Source: Rheinheimera sp. A13L
GTDB taxonomy: Bacteria; Pseudomonadota; Gammaproteobacteria; Enterobacterales; Alteromonadaceae
Assembly: GCF_000217935.1 (NCBI RefSeq)
Contig: NZ_AFHI01000067.1
Span: forward strand, 1 to 64,000
DNA length: 64,000 nt
Reading direction: 5' to 3'
Shown: positions 27,012 to 37,059 of the stretch, piece by piece
Layout of the letters: each line of letters starts with the position of its first letter
Position numbering within the stretch: position 1 is the stretch's first letter
Notes under the pieces: generated by a model
Database searches by the model: none
Seen by the model: the letters and a program-made list of their open reading frames with translations, nothing else
Told to the model about the DNA's origin: nothing
Made by a program: the position numbers and the translations under genes

Positions 27012-29128
27012 AAGCTGGCCTGAGTGGATTGCTGCAACTGAGCAAAATAATCGTAGATTTCCTGTTGGGAGCGAATGCTACGCTTATTGCCTCTTTTTAC
27101 ATAGTGGTTGCTTTGATCTTTATCGATAATCCGCGCTTTGACATTGTCATGCCACTGAATATCCAGCGTAGTCATAATTTGCTGTTTAATGGCTGCATCA
27201 TAAATAGGCACACCCACTTCGACACGTTGATCCAGATTACGGGTCATCCAGTCAGCTGATGAGATGTAGACATCGGTGTCGCCGCCATTGTTAAACACAT
27301 AAATCCGGGCGTGTTCAAGGTATCTGTCCAGTACACTAATCACATGAATATTGTCACTCATGCCTTTAACACCTGGAATAAGCGAACACATACCCCGTAC
27401 TATAATACGGATTTTTACACCAGCCATACTGGCTTTATAGAGCAAATTAACTATTTGATTATCAACCAGGTTATTGATTTTTAATATGATTTCAGCTTTT
27501 CTGCCTGATGTGGCAAAACTGGTTTCCCGCTCTATTAAGGCGCAAAGTTTAGGCCTGCTCCAGGTCGGTGACACCATCAGGTGATTAAACTGAAATGCTT
27601 TGTAGCTGTACTGAATAAACTCAAATACCTGATCCACTTCATCACAAATTTCACTATGGCAAGTGAACAAACTCATGTCGGTATATATACGGGCCGTTTT
27701 TTCGTTAAAGTTACCTGTGCCTATATGGGCAAATTTTACAGTTTTGCCTTTTTCCTGACGGCTGATCAAACAGAGCTTAGAGTGAATTTTTAAGGTTTGC
27801 AGGCCAAAGATGACTTCAATGCCGGCTTCTGTCATGCGGCGTGCCCAATTGATGTTATTTTCTTCATCAAAACGGGCTTTCAATTCCACCACTACAGTCA
27901 CTTTTTTGCCATTACGCACCGCATCAAGCAGAGAGTTAATGACTCGTGAGTTTTTAGCGACACGGTACATGGTCATTTTGATACTGCTGACTTTTGGATC
28001 AAAAGACGCCTGACGCACCCACTCGGTGAAATAACTGAAGCTGTGGTAAGGGTAATACAGCAAAATATCTGAAGTACGAATAGCTTCAAAACTTGTGGTA
28101 TGACGTTCAAACTCCGGGCTTTTCAGCACTGGCATAGGCGGGAATTCTAAAGACGGGTGGCCTATATTTGGAAAACCAATAAAATCTTTAAAGTTCCGGT
28201 ACTTACCACCTGGTATTAAAGAGTCATAGGAGCTGTAGCCCAGCAATTTTTTCAGCATTTTTAGCATATGCTCAGGCATGTTTGCATCGTAAACCATACG
28301 CACAGGTTCTGATTTCAGCCGCTGTTTAATGCCCTTGGACATTTTATCGATCAACGACTGGTCCAACGTATCGCTGATATTGTATTCGGCGTCGCGGGTC
28401 AGTTTCAGTGAAAATGCCTGAATTTCACAAAAATCAAAAAAGCCATCAAATAAGTCTTTCAGGCAGTACATGATGATGTCGTCAAGCAAAATGATTTGCC
28501 TGCGGTAGCGGCCTCTTTTTTTACTTTTATTCAGATGGAGCGGCAACTCAACAAAACGTGACATCACGTCTGTTGGCACCTGCACTATGGCGTATTCGGC
28601 TTTATTAGAGCCAGTCATTTCGACCATCAGGTAAGTGGCATTGTCTTCTAAATGTTTAGCCAGTTTGACTTCTTCAGCGGATAAAATAATAGGAGAAATA
28701 TGGCGCTGTACTTCGCTGCGGTAGTAGCTACGAACCCACTGAGCCTGGGCGTCGGTCAGTTTGTAGTTGTCAATCAGCTCAATGTTGTATTTGCGCAGGG
28801 CTTGCAGCAGGTCGTCATAAATTTTATTAAAACGTTCGCCCAGCGTCATCACTATATGTTGAATATCGTGCAGCAACTGTTCGGCATCTTCCTGCTCATT
28901 GGCATGGTATTTTTTCAGTAAAATACGGCGTTTAACATCAGCGACACGCACCCGGAAAAACTCATCCATGTTGTTGGAATAAATACCTAAAAAACGCAAC
29001 CGTTCAATCAGTGGGTTACGTTCATCTGCAGCTTCCTGCAGCACACGGCCATTAAAGGCCAGCCAGCTTAATTCGCGGGGGAAATAATTCGTATCGCTCA
29101 CAGTATGTTTTAACTCTGCAAAGACCAT
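27008..29128 (-). CDS. ppk1: polyphosphate kinase 1
   Basis: A 706-residue Ppk1 that makes polyphosphate from ATP. The N-terminal domain (ELSWLAFNGRVLQEAADERNPLIERLRFLGIY) is followed by the head domain and two phospholipase-D-like catalytic domains. Seen: LLYYPYHSF, the autophosphorylated histidine in IHSKLCLIS, HIGTGNFNEKTARIYTD, and the second essential histidine in YLEHARIYVF. The length equals the family norm. It is the first gene of the ppk1-ppx operon and has its own Pho promoter about 30 bp upstream of the start. Confidence 0.97.
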   Translation of the reverse strand: MVFAELKHTVSDTNYFPRELSWLAFNGRVLQEAADERNPLIERLRFLGIYSNNMDEFFRVRVADVKRRILLKKYHANEQEDAEQLLHDIQHIVMTLGERFNKIYDDLLQALRKYNIELIDNYKLTDAQAQWVRSYYRSEVQRHISPIILSAEEVKLAKHLEDNATYLMVEMTGSNKAEYAIVQVPTDVMSRFVELPLHLNKSKKRGRYRRQIILLDDIIMYCLKDLFDGFFDFCEIQAFSLKLTRDAEYNISDTLDQSLIDKMSKGIKQRLKSEPVRMVYDANMPEHMLKMLKKLLGYSSYDSLIPGGKYRNFKDFIGFPNIGHPSLEFPPMPVLKSPEFERHTTSFEAIRTSDILLYYPYHSFSYFTEWVRQASFDPKVSSIKMTMYRVAKNSRVINSLLDAVRNGKKVTVVVELKARFDEENNINWARRMTEAGIEVIFGLQTLKIHSKLCLISRQEKGKTVKFAHIGTGNFNEKTARIYTDMSLFTCHSEICDEVDQVFEFIQYSYKAFQFNHLMVSPTWSRPKLCALIERETSFATSGRKAEIILKINNLVDNQIVNLLYKASMAGVKIRIIVRGMCSLIPGVKGMSDNIHVISVLDRYLEHARIYVFNNGGDTDVYISSADWMTRNLDQRVEVGVPIYDAAIKQQIMTTLDIQWHDNVKARIIDKDQSNHYVKRGNKRSIRSQQEIYDYFAQLQQSTQASL

Positions 29129-29156
29129 AACAGGCTCCTGATCGGGTTCGGGAGCT

Positions 29157-29190
29157 ACTCTATGGCAGTTTTATGACAGACTGATGAAAG
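29157..29190 (-). promoter_or_regulatory. PhoB-activated promoter of ppk1-ppx
   Basis: On the minus strand: Pho box CTTTCATCAGTCTGTCAT (29173-29190), 10 bp, then -10 TAGAGT (29157-29162), 28 bp from the ppk1 start. The box overlaps the foot of the terminator hairpin of the upstream GcvR-like gene. Confidence 0.82.
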
Positions 29191-29210
29191 GATCAAGGGT
29201 CTGATCCTTT
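29186..29210 (-). terminator. terminator of the GcvR-like gene
   Basis: AAAGGATCA-6-7 nt-TGATCCTTT hairpin about 27 bp past the stop of the GcvR-like gene. The T-tail is short. It overlaps the ppk1 Pho box by five bases. Confidence 0.6.
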
Positions 29211-29236
29211 AATACAGGAATATTTTTTCAGCTGGG

Positions 29237-29737
29237 TTAGTGTTCAATATCAACCACTACATCCGAGGCTATAGCTTCCAGTGCTTTGACCACTTCATCT
29301 TTATTCAGACCTGCAGGCAGCTCTACTGTAGCTATGGCGTGAAACAACGGAACACCCCAGTTGGGAGCACTTTGTTTAGAACTTTCAAAATGAATAATAT
29401 TGGCGCCTTTGTGTTTCATCACGCTGGACAGCTCTCGTACTATGCCCGGTCTGTCGTTGCCTGTAATAACAAATTGCAGCTGTTTATCCGGATGAATTGC
29501 ACTGTCTAAACCTTGCTGAATTTTTATATCCAGGTCTGACATGCGTTCAAGCTCTGTTGTTAACGCAAATACATGCTCTTCAGATACTTCCAGTTGCAAT
29601 ATACCAGCGAAGTAGCCCCCTAAATGACTTAAATTACTGGCCATCCAATTGCCCTGATGACTGGTGATCACTGTAGCCAGTTGTTCGACTAAACCTGCTT
29701 TATCCCGACCTATAACAGTTAAAATCAACTGCTTCAT
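29237..29737 (-). CDS. GcvR-like double ACT-domain protein
   Basis: A 166-residue cytoplasmic protein made of two ACT domains: residues 1-80 (ILTVIGRDKAGLVEQLATVIT) and 88-166 (QFVITGNDRPGIVRELSSVMKHKGANI). This is the architecture of the glycine-cleavage repressor accessory protein GcvR, which senses glycine and restrains GcvA. It is slightly shorter than E. coli GcvR (190), and no gcv genes lie nearby, so the functional name is tentative. An ERIC-like element lies just upstream. Confidence 0.85.
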   Translation of the reverse strand: MKQLILTVIGRDKAGLVEQLATVITSHQGNWMASNLSHLGGYFAGILQLEVSEEHVFALTTELERMSDLDIKIQQGLDSAIHPDKQLQFVITGNDRPGIVRELSSVMKHKGANIIHFESSKQSAPNWGVPLFHAIATVELPAGLNKDEVVKALEAIASDVVVDIEH

Positions 29738-29765
29738 ATTACATCTCCTGGAGAGTCAAATCTGA

Positions 29766-29890
29766 TATACCCGTCGTACTTGAAGCCGCAGCTTTGTTGA
29801 CTGCGTTCCTCGCCCCAGTCACATAAGACCGCTATGTTTCTGGGGTCTCGCTCACTTGTCGCCGCCCTGCAACGTCAATTACTTAGGGTA
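29766..29890 (-). repeat. ERIC-like element, copy 2 (upstream of the GcvR-like gene)
   Basis: About 125 bp, inverted relative to copy 1. It starts TATACCCGTCGTACTTGAAG, has a central palindrome around CAGTCACATAAGACCGCTAT, and ends ATTACTTAGGGTA. It lies 28 bp upstream of the GcvR-like start codon, so it would be in that gene's 5' leader or promoter, and about 150 bp upstream of the pstS promoter. Confidence 0.88.
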
Positions 29891-30042
29891 GGAAAATTCG
29901 AAAGAACTTAGAAAAACAGTGAGTTAGCTAGCGTTAGCTTCCCCCATTGTAGACCTCTGGCTGGTTTTTGACAGTCAAGTCGTCGCAAATCTCCCTGCAG
30001 AGTTAAAAAAAACTGCTGTAGCTCAAAAGATGTTCTTTGGTT

Positions 30043-30076
30043 TCGTCATATTAGTGTCATATTTCTTTCTTATGAT
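30043..30076 (+). promoter_or_regulatory. PhoB-activated promoter of pstS
   Basis: Pho box TCGTCATATTAGTGTCAT (30043-30060), exactly 10 bp, then -10 TATGAT (30071-30076), about 60 bp from the pstS start. The first two bases depart from consensus. Confidence 0.85.
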
Positions 30077-30135
30077 AGGTCCCAGAAAACAACCTGAACC
30101 ACGAACAGGCATTTGTCTGTTGTGAGGAGAGCAAC

Positions 30136-31116
30136 GTGAAAGTAGCAAAATTATTAACTTCAATCAGTCTTATTGCAGCCACTTTAGGCCTGACAGCACA
30201 AGCTGCCATTATCGAAGCAGACCCGAATTTGCCTGCTTACGTAAAATCTACTGGTGTTTCAGGCAACATTTCCAGTATAGGTTCTGATACCTTAAACAAC
30301 CTGATGACAAAATGGGCTGAAGAATTCCGTAAGCAATATCCAAACGTGAATATCCAAATCCAGGGTGCAGGTTCTTCTACTGCTCCTACAGCTTTAACTG
30401 AAGGCACCTCTAACTTCGGCCCTATGAGCCGTGCAATGAAGCCATCAGAAGTACAGGAATTTGAAGCTAAATATGGCTACAAACCAATGGCTATTCCTGT
30501 AGCTATCGACTTATTGGCTGTGTATGTAAACAAGGACAACCCGTTGCAAGGTCTGACTATTGCTCAGGTGGACGCCATTTTCTCAGCAACCCGTAAATGT
30601 GGTTATAAAGAAGATGTGACACGCTGGGGCCAGTTAGGTATGGAAGGTGCATGGGCAAACCGTGATTTCACTATGTACAGCCGGAACGCAGTATCAGGTA
30701 CTTACGGTTACTTCAAAGATGTTGCCTTATGTGGTGGTGATTTTAAATCAAGCATCAACGAACAACCAGGTTCTGCTTCTGTAGTGCAGGGTATCAGTGA
30801 GTCTATCAACGGTATTGGTTACTCAGGTATCGGTTACATCACGTCAAGCGTTAAAGCTTTACCTTTAGCGAAAAAAGAAGGCGAGCCGTTTTATGCTCCA
30901 AATGCGGATCATGCTTTAGACGGTAAATACCCGTTATCACGTTTCCTGTACGTTTACATCAACAAGCACCCAAACAAAGAAATGCTGCCTTTAGAGCGTG
31001 AGTTTGTGCGTTTTGTGATGTCAAAAAATGGTCAGGACGTAGTAGCACACGACGGTTATGTTCCGGTGCCAGCTTCAGTAGCTGCTAAAGCTCTGGCTGA
31101 CCTGGGTATTAAATAA
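30136..31116 (+). CDS. pstS: periplasmic phosphate-binding protein PstS
   Basis: A 326-residue high-affinity phosphate-binding protein of the Pst ABC importer. It has a signal peptide (ending LTAQAA). Phosphate-binding segments seen are [25 protein letters not shown], and [14 protein letters not shown]. It is of the PstS subtype common in Vibrio, Shewanella and Alteromonadales, about 20 residues shorter than E. coli PstS. A GAGGAG ribosome site lies 8 nt before the ATG. It has its own Pho promoter and terminator, so it can be made in excess over the membrane subunits. Confidence 0.95.
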   Translation: MKVAKLLTSISLIAATLGLTAQAAIIEADPNLPAYVKSTGVSGNISSIGSDTLNNLMTKWAEEFRKQYPNVNIQIQGAGSSTAPTALTEGTSNFGPMSRAMKPSEVQEFEAKYGYKPMAIPVAIDLLAVYVNKDNPLQGLTIAQVDAIFSATRKCGYKEDVTRWGQLGMEGAWANRDFTMYSRNAVSGTYGYFKDVALCGGDFKSSINEQPGSASVVQGISESINGIGYSGIGYITSSVKALPLAKKEGEPFYAPNADHALDGKYPLSRFLYVYINKHPNKEMLPLEREFVRFVMSKNGQDVVAHDGYVPVPASVAAKALADLGIK

Positions 31117-31132
31117 GTTGTACTGATTAACA

Positions 31133-31161
31133 CAAGGCACCTTCAGGGTGCCTTGTTTTTT
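31133..31161 (+). terminator. terminator after pstS
   Basis: CAAGGCACC-5 nt-GGTGCCTTG hairpin followed by TTTTTT, 17 bp past the pstS stop. It separates pstS from the independently promoted pstC operon. Confidence 0.88.
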
Positions 31162-31231
31162 CTATTAAAAGCAATAGTTTGATCTTTCCCGCTCGGATTC
31201 GTTTGTGTCATTTATATGACAAAAAGCCACT

Positions 31232-31265
31232 CTGTAATATTTCCGTCATAAAACTCTACTATAGT
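31232..31265 (+). promoter_or_regulatory. PhoB-activated promoter of pstC
   Basis: Pho box CTGTAATATTTCCGTCAT (31232-31249), exactly 10 bp, then -10 TATAGT (31260-31265), identical to the E. coli phoA -10. It lies 37 bp upstream of the pstC ATG and rules out upstream in-frame starts. Confidence 0.87.
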
Positions 31266-31301
31266 TGCCTGCATCTAAAAGTAACTGGTGGTATAGCAAC
31301 T

Positions 31302-33590
31302 ATGCACTCAACCCATCCAAGTCAGCAGTCAGCCGGTGATTCGCCGCGTTCCTTACTGCCAACTGGTGAACGTCGTGCCCGTTTACGGCGCTGGCGCTCT
31401 GTTAAAGATAAAATCTCCAAATATGGTATCAGCTTTGCCGGCATCAGTGTGGTGCTGGCTTTTGCCACTATATTTGTTTATCTGTTTTCTGAAGTGGGGC
31501 CTTTGTTCTCCTCAGCCTCAGTGGATCAGAAAACCAGCTATCAAAGTCCTGCTACAGAACCTCTGTATAGCAATATAGAGCGTTATGGTGAGATAGGCTT
31601 AACTGTGACAGCAGATGCAAAGCTGCAGTTTTTTAACGCGGACACAGGTGAGCTGACACAACAAGTGCAATTGGCTTTACCCGCTGATGTCACAGTCACT
31701 ACCTTTGCTAAAGCTGACCCTCGCACCGGCACTATCATTCTGGGTTTATCCAACGGTCAGGCACTGATTGCCAAGCATGAATATCTGTTGAGTTATCCAA
31801 ACGATAAACGTCAGGTGAATCCTAAAGTCAGTTATCCTTTAGGTGAAGCTCCGGTACAGGTTGATGCTCAAGGTCAGGCTTTAGTGGCTATAGCCATACA
31901 GGAAAAAGACGAAAACCGGATGTTGAGCGCTTATACGGCTGATGGTCGTTTAGTGTTGTCAAATATGGTGGCAGAAACTGTGTTCCTGACCGGCGAAACT
32001 ACAGTGGTACGCACCGATTACACTTTACCTGACGCACCAGCTTCAGCCAGCAGAATTCTGATCGACAATACTTTTCAGAATTTGTTTGTTGCCGATAAAG
32101 CAGGGCAAATCCATTATTACGCCATCAATAACCCGGAGCAGGCGCGTTTAGTCCAAAGCGTCAATGCGGTGAAATCAGGTGAACAGATCACCGCCATTGA
32201 GTTTTTGGTCGGTACTGTGTCTTTGATTGTGGGCTCATCCAAGGGTGAATTAACCCAGTGGTTTTTAGTGCGTGACCAACACAATAACTTTGACTTAAAA
32301 CAAATTCGTGATTTTGAGCAGCACCCTGGTGCTATTACTCAGATCGTTGCTGAATATTCCCGTAAAGGTTTTATGGCCATAGATGACAAAGGTCATCTGG
32401 GCATTCATTACGGCACTTCAGCACGCACTTTGTTTTTAGATGCCTTTGATGATGAGCTGATGGCAAAACAAATTGCTATTTCCCCTATCAATACCAATTT
32501 CCTGTTGCTGGACAACAAAGGTCAGATGCATAAGTTTGATTTGGAAAATGCTCATCCGGACGTGTCTTACAGAGCGCTTTGGAATGAAGTCTGGTACGAA
32601 GGCCGTGATGAAGCCAAATACATTTGGCAAGCTTCTGCCGGTTCAGATGAATTTGAAGCCAAAATGAGCATGGTGCCTTTAGCTTTAGGTACTTTAAAAG
32701 CCGCATTTTTTGCCATGTTGTTTGCTACCCCTCTGGCCATCATGAGCGCTATTTATGTCGCTTACTTCATGACGCCTGTACTGCGTGGCAAAGTGAAACC
32801 TACCATCGAAATTATGGCGGCCTTGCCAACAGTTATTCTTGGCTTCTTAGCAGGTTTATGGCTGGCGCCTTTTGTAGAAGAGTATTTAAGCGCTGTGTTC
32901 GCCATTCTGATCCTGATGCCATTTATGATGCTCGCTGCAGCTTACTTATGGCGTTATATGCCTGAATCTATTCGCAATCGTTTTGGTTTAGGTTGGGAAG
33001 CCGCGTTTTTAGTGCCTGTGATTATTCTGTTTGGTTATTTGGCGGTCAGTGCCAGCCCTGTTATCGACAACGCTTTTTTTGATGGCAGTTTACGCCAGTG
33101 GTTTACCGACAATGGCATTAACTACGACCAGCGTAATGCGTTGATTGTGGGTATAGCCATGGGCTTTGCTGTTATTCCAAATATCTTCTCTATTGCTGAA
33201 GATGCCATTTTTAACGTGCCTCGCCATTTAACTCAGGGTTCTTTAGCTTTGGGCGCGACACCATGGCAAACCATGGTTGGTGTGGTATTGCCAACAGCCA
33301 GTCCAGGTGTTTTTGCTGCAGTGATGGTGGGTTTTGGCCGCGCTGTGGGTGAAACCATGATAGTGCTGATGGCCACGGGTAACAGCCCGGTAGTGAACTT
33401 TAATATCTTCGAAGGTATGCGTACTTTATCCGCCAATATAGCGGTGGAGTTACCTGAGACAGCCGTTGGCAGCACCCACTTCCGTGTGTTGTTCCTTGCT
33501 GCTTTGGTGTTGTTTGTCTTTACCTTTGTATTTAATACCCTCGCCGAAGTGATACGGCAGCGTTTACGTCAACGCTTCAGCAATCTGTAA
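31302..33590 (+). CDS. pstC: phosphate ABC permease PstC, long form
   Basis: A 762-residue inner-membrane permease, more than twice the size of E. coli PstC (319). One helix at about 50-72 is followed by a roughly 380-residue periplasmic insert with beta-propeller-like repeats (LTVTADAKLQFFNADTGE, ILIDNTFQNLFVADKAGQIHYY). The canonical permease domain occupies about 455-762, including the EAA-type loop [24 protein letters not shown]. The start at ATG 31302 is fixed by the promoter at 31232-31265; the upstream sequence has only a weak ribosome site. The long form is known in Vibrio and Shewanella relatives. The function of the insert is not established. Confidence 0.93.
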   Translation: MHSTHPSQQSAGDSPRSLLPTGERRARLRRWRSVKDKISKYGISFAGISVVLAFATIFVYLFSEVGPLFSSASVDQKTSYQSPATEPLYSNIERYGEIGLTVTADAKLQFFNADTGELTQQVQLALPADVTVTTFAKADPRTGTIILGLSNGQALIAKHEYLLSYPNDKRQVNPKVSYPLGEAPVQVDAQGQALVAIAIQEKDENRMLSAYTADGRLVLSNMVAETVFLTGETTVVRTDYTLPDAPASASRILIDNTFQNLFVADKAGQIHYYAINNPEQARLVQSVNAVKSGEQITAIEFLVGTVSLIVGSSKGELTQWFLVRDQHNNFDLKQIRDFEQHPGAITQIVAEYSRKGFMAIDDKGHLGIHYGTSARTLFLDAFDDELMAKQIAISPINTNFLLLDNKGQMHKFDLENAHPDVSYRALWNEVWYEGRDEAKYIWQASAGSDEFEAKMSMVPLALGTLKAAFFAMLFATPLAIMSAIYVAYFMTPVLRGKVKPTIEIMAALPTVILGFLAGLWLAPFVEEYLSAVFAILILMPFMMLAAAYLWRYMPESIRNRFGLGWEAAFLVPVIILFGYLAVSASPVIDNAFFDGSLRQWFTDNGINYDQRNALIVGIAMGFAVIPNIFSIAEDAIFNVPRHLTQGSLALGATPWQTMVGVVLPTASPGVFAAVMVGFGRAVGETMIVLMATGNSPVVNFNIFEGMRTLSANIAVELPETAVGSTHFRVLFLAALVLFVFTFVFNTLAEVIRQRLRQRFSNL

Positions 33591-33605
33591 TTAAGGGGCA
33601 CTTTG

Positions 33606-35285
33606 ATGAAATCTTTATTTGGCGTAAGAGCCTGGTTCAGATCGGGGACTCCCTGGATTTGGTTAAACGCTGGAGCCATTGCTTTGTGTCTGGTGATGGT
33701 GATAGGTGTGTTGGGGTTGATTGTCGTACGTGGCGGCAGTCACTTCTGGCCAGCGGATTTACAGCAGACTGAATGGTCTCCTGAATCCGGTCAGAAAAAA
33801 GTGATTATGGGTGAACTGGTTCGTGCCGAAACAGTGTCTGCTGTGATGTTGCGTGAGTCAGGTGCTACAGTGCCTGCAGAGCTGGAAGCTGTCACCCGTT
33901 ATCTGGTCAAAGTAGGTAACCGCGATCTGTATGGCCGGGATTTCTCCTGGTATATGGATTATGAAATCACCGGATGGACAGCTCCAGAAGGCGCTATTGC
34001 GCTGGAGCGTCGTGAGCGTGGTAATTTTTATGGTTTCCCGCTTAAGCTGAACGAAGGCGATACCCTGATCGCTGAAGGCGACGCTATGTGGCCTGAGTTG
34101 TTAAAACGGGTTGAACGCGCTAACGGTATTTTTCAACAGATGAAAGATATCGAAAAAAATGACATCAGCCGCATCAATAACCAGATTGAGAAGTTACGTT
34201 TAACCGAACGTCGTCTGGTTCTGGATAAGGTGTCTGATGCTGAAATGGCTGAATTCAAAGCTCAGGCTGAAGCAGAAAACAAAGTTCTGAACGATGAATA
34301 TGCGGTGATCCAACAAAAACTGGATCAACTGCGTGCAGAATCAAATCGTGACAACTTAGTGGCACGTTCTGCAGAAGGCCGTGAAGTAACCATTTCACTG
34401 GCAAATATCGTTAAGGCTTTTGCGCCAAACGATATGTCGGTCTGGCAAAAAACCAGACATTACTTTAGTGGCATTGGCACTTTCCTGACGGAAGAGCCAC
34501 GGGAAGCCAATACCGAAGGCGGTATATTCCCTGCTATTTTTGGTACTGTCACTATGGTCATACTGATGGCTATTATAGTGACGCCTTTTGGGGTGCTGGC
34601 AGCCATTTATCTGCGTGAATACGCAAAACAAGGGCCACTGCTGAAAATCATCCGGATTTCGGTCTATAACCTGGCTGGTGTACCTTCTATTGTGTACGGT
34701 GTTTTTGGTTTAGGTTTCTTTGTGTACATTATGGGCGGCAGCATCGATCAGCTGTTTTACCCTGAAGCTTTACCAAGCCCGACTTTTGGTACTCCGGGTT
34801 TATTCTGGGCGTCTTTGACCCTGGCATTGTTGACTCTGCCTGTCGTCATTGTATCGACAGAAGAGGGTTTATCCCGTATTCCAAGTACTATTCGTATGGG
34901 TAGTCTGGCCTTAGGTGCGACCAAATCTGAAACTTTATGGAAAGTGGTGGTGCCGCTGGCCACTCCGGCTATGATGACGGGATTAATTTTAGCTGTAGCC
35001 CGTGCTGCAGGTGAAGTAGCACCTCTGATGCTGGTAGGTGTAGTGAAACTGGCGCCTACTTTACCTATAGATGGCAATTTCCCGTTTATTCATTTAGACC
35101 AGAAGATCATGCACTTGGGTTTCCACGTCTTTGATGTGGGTTTCCAGAGTCCGAACGTTGAAGCTTCGCGTCCATTGCTCTATGCCACAGCACTGGTGCT
35201 GGTGTTATTGATTGTGGTGCTGAATATGGCGGCTATATATATGCGTAACCGATTACGTGAAAAATACCGCAGCGATACAGATTAG
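33606..35285 (+). CDS. pstA: phosphate ABC permease PstA, long form
   Basis: A 559-residue permease, again longer than E. coli PstA (296). One N-terminal helix ([18 protein letters not shown]) is followed by a periplasmic region of about 250 residues. Part of that region (about 175-255) is a predicted coiled coil ([20 protein letters not shown] and following). The permease domain at 300-559 carries [16 protein letters not shown] and [24 protein letters not shown]. The ATG at 33606 follows AAGGGGCA; the TTG codon just before it is not needed. It lies 15 bp after pstC in the same operon. Confidence 0.93.
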   Translation: MKSLFGVRAWFRSGTPWIWLNAGAIALCLVMVIGVLGLIVVRGGSHFWPADLQQTEWSPESGQKKVIMGELVRAETVSAVMLRESGATVPAELEAVTRYLVKVGNRDLYGRDFSWYMDYEITGWTAPEGAIALERRERGNFYGFPLKLNEGDTLIAEGDAMWPELLKRVERANGIFQQMKDIEKNDISRINNQIEKLRLTERRLVLDKVSDAEMAEFKAQAEAENKVLNDEYAVIQQKLDQLRAESNRDNLVARSAEGREVTISLANIVKAFAPNDMSVWQKTRHYFSGIGTFLTEEPREANTEGGIFPAIFGTVTMVILMAIIVTPFGVLAAIYLREYAKQGPLLKIIRISVYNLAGVPSIVYGVFGLGFFVYIMGGSIDQLFYPEALPSPTFGTPGLFWASLTLALLTLPVVIVSTEEGLSRIPSTIRMGSLALGATKSETLWKVVVPLATPAMMTGLILAVARAAGEVAPLMLVGVVKLAPTLPIDGNFPFIHLDQKIMHLGFHVFDVGFQSPNVEASRPLLYATALVLVLLIVVLNMAAIYMRNRLREKYRSDTD

Positions 35286-35294
35286 ATAGCAGCA

Positions 35295-35315
35295 GGCCTG
35301 CGTGGCAGGCCTTTG
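35295..35315 (+). other. hairpin between pstA and pstB
   Basis: GGCCTGC-3 nt-GCAGGCC followed by only three T residues. It is too weak for full termination; it may attenuate or stabilise the pst transcript. Confidence 0.5.
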
Positions 35316-35341
35316 GTCACAAGCTCACAGAATTTCATAGA

Positions 35342-36166
35342 ATGGTAACGAAGATGAATCAAGATAAATTAACTGCTCCACCGGTAGAAAACGAATTGAA
35401 ACTGTCGGATGAAAAAATCAAACTTCAGGTCAATGATCTGAAGCTCTATTATGCAGATTCGCTGGCACTAAAAAGCGTCAATATGACGATCCCGGAAAAA
35501 CGCGTCACGGCTTTTATCGGCCCTTCAGGTTGTGGTAAATCCACCTTGTTGCGCTGTTTTAACCGGATGAACGATTTAGTGGATATCTGCCGTATTGAAG
35601 GGCAGATTTTAATGGATGGTCAGAATATCTATGATCCGAAAATTGACGTGGCTGAGTTACGCCGTCAGGTCGGTATGGTATTCCAGAAACCTAACCCATT
35701 CCCAAAAAGCATTTATGAAAACGTGGCTTATGGCCTGCGTCTGCAAGGCGTTAAAGATAAACGTATTCTGGATGAAGTGGTCGAAACTTCATTAAAAGGC
35801 GCAGCTTTGTGGAACGAAGTGAAAGACCGTTTGCATGACAATGCCTTTGGTTTATCTGGTGGTCAGCAACAACGTTTGGTCATAGCTCGGGCTATTGCGA
35901 TTGAACCTGAAGTGTTATTGCTCGATGAGCCGGCTTCAGCTTTGGATCCAATTTCTACGCTGAAAATTGAAGAACTGATTTATGAGCTCAAAGATAAATA
36001 CACTATCGTGATTGTTACCCACAATATGCAGCAGGCAGCCCGTGTATCCGACTATACTGCATTTATGTATATGGGTGATTTAATTGAGTTTGATGCCACC
36101 AATAAGATGTTTACCAATCCATCGCAGCAACAAACTGAAGATTACATCACAGGCCGTTTTGGTTAA
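35342..36166 (+). CDS. pstB: phosphate ABC ATPase PstB
   Basis: A 274-residue ATP-binding subunit that powers PstCA. Seen: Walker [11 protein letters not shown]-loop [21 protein letters not shown], signature LSGGQQQRL, Walker [14 protein letters not shown], and switch histidine IVTHNMQQA. Two starts are possible, ATG 35342 or ATG 35354; neither has a strong ribosome site. The N-terminus is about 20 residues longer than in E. coli. It lies between pstA and phoU. Confidence 0.96.
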   Translation: MVTKMNQDKLTAPPVENELKLSDEKIKLQVNDLKLYYADSLALKSVNMTIPEKRVTAFIGPSGCGKSTLLRCFNRMNDLVDICRIEGQILMDGQNIYDPKIDVAELRRQVGMVFQKPNPFPKSIYENVAYGLRLQGVKDKRILDEVVETSLKGAALWNEVKDRLHDNAFGLSGGQQQRLVIARAIAIEPEVLLLDEPASALDPISTLKIEELIYELKDKYTIVIVTHNMQQAARVSDYTAFMYMGDLIEFDATNKMFTNPSQQQTEDYITGRFG

Positions 36167-36193
36167 CGGATTAGCCCCCACGAGGAGAGAGCG

Positions 36194-36904
36194 ATGGACA
36201 AAATGAATTTAACGAAGCACATTTCCAGCCAGTTTAATGAAGAAATTGAGCAGGTTCGCAACCATGTGATGGCAATGGGTGGCTTAATTGAACAACAACT
36301 GGCGGATGCGCTGAATGCTATTGCCAGCAGTGATGCCGATTTAGCTCGTCAGGTGATCGCCAATGATGTGAAAGTAAACGACTGGGAAATTAAAATTGAC
36401 CATGAATGCACCCGTATCATTGCCAAACGCCAGCCAGCAGCCAGCGATTTACGCCTGATTATGGCTATTATCAAAACCATTTCTGACTTAGAGCGTATTG
36501 GTGATGAAGCCGAACGTATCGCTAAAGTTGCATTGGAGTCTTTTAACAGTGCACAGCAGGATTTGCTGGTAAATCTGGATAATATGGGCCGCCATGTCGC
36601 TCAGATGCTGCACGATGTATTGGACGCTTTTGCCCGTATGGACGTGGAAGCCGCTTTAGCAGTGCACCGCGAAGACAAAAAAGTAGACCGTGAATACGAA
36701 GCCATCACCCGTCAATTAATGACCTACATGATGGAAGACCCACGTTCTATTCCTAAGATCATGAATGTATTGTGGTCTGCCCGTTCTATGGAACGTATTG
36801 GCGACCGTTGTAAAAACGTGGCTGAATACATCGTCTTCCTGGTCAAAGGCAAAGACGTGCGCCACAGTGATGAAGAAAAATTAGAGCAAGAAGCCCGCAG
36901 TTAA
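36194..36904 (+). CDS. phoU: phosphate signalling protein PhoU
   Basis: A 236-residue all-helical protein with two PhoU repeats ([27 protein letters not shown], and the second around [23 protein letters not shown]). Metal-binding acidic motifs are visible in each ([15 protein letters not shown] and [20 protein letters not shown]). It links the Pst transporter to PhoR and represses the Pho response when phosphate is plentiful. GAGGAGAG precedes the ATG, 27 bp after pstB. A strong terminator ends the operon. Confidence 0.96.
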   Translation: MDKMNLTKHISSQFNEEIEQVRNHVMAMGGLIEQQLADALNAIASSDADLARQVIANDVKVNDWEIKIDHECTRIIAKRQPAASDLRLIMAIIKTISDLERIGDEAERIAKVALESFNSAQQDLLVNLDNMGRHVAQMLHDVLDAFARMDVEAALAVHREDKKVDREYEAITRQLMTYMMEDPRSIPKIMNVLWSARSMERIGDRCKNVAEYIVFLVKGKDVRHSDEEKLEQEARS

Positions 36905-36928
36905 AAAATTTCAGCATTTAGTTGTCAT

Positions 36929-36965
36929 AAAAGCCTGATAAAACCTATGTTTTATCAGGCTTTTT
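36929..36965 (+). terminator. terminator of the pst-phoU operon
   Basis: A 16-bp perfect stem (AAAAGCCTGATAAAAC) with a 4-nt loop, ending in TTTTT. It lies 25 bp after phoU. Confidence 0.93.
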
Positions 36966-37059
36966 ACACTCTGGCCTTTTCAGGCGTTTTTATTACACTT
37001 TGATTGCAGTACAATGCGCGCCGACTTTCGTCAACTCAACAACAAGAGGCACACTCATT

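Noticed and set aside
31179-31301. Upstream start for pstC
   Set aside because: It lies before the Pho box and -10 of the pstC promoter, so it would not be transcribed from it.
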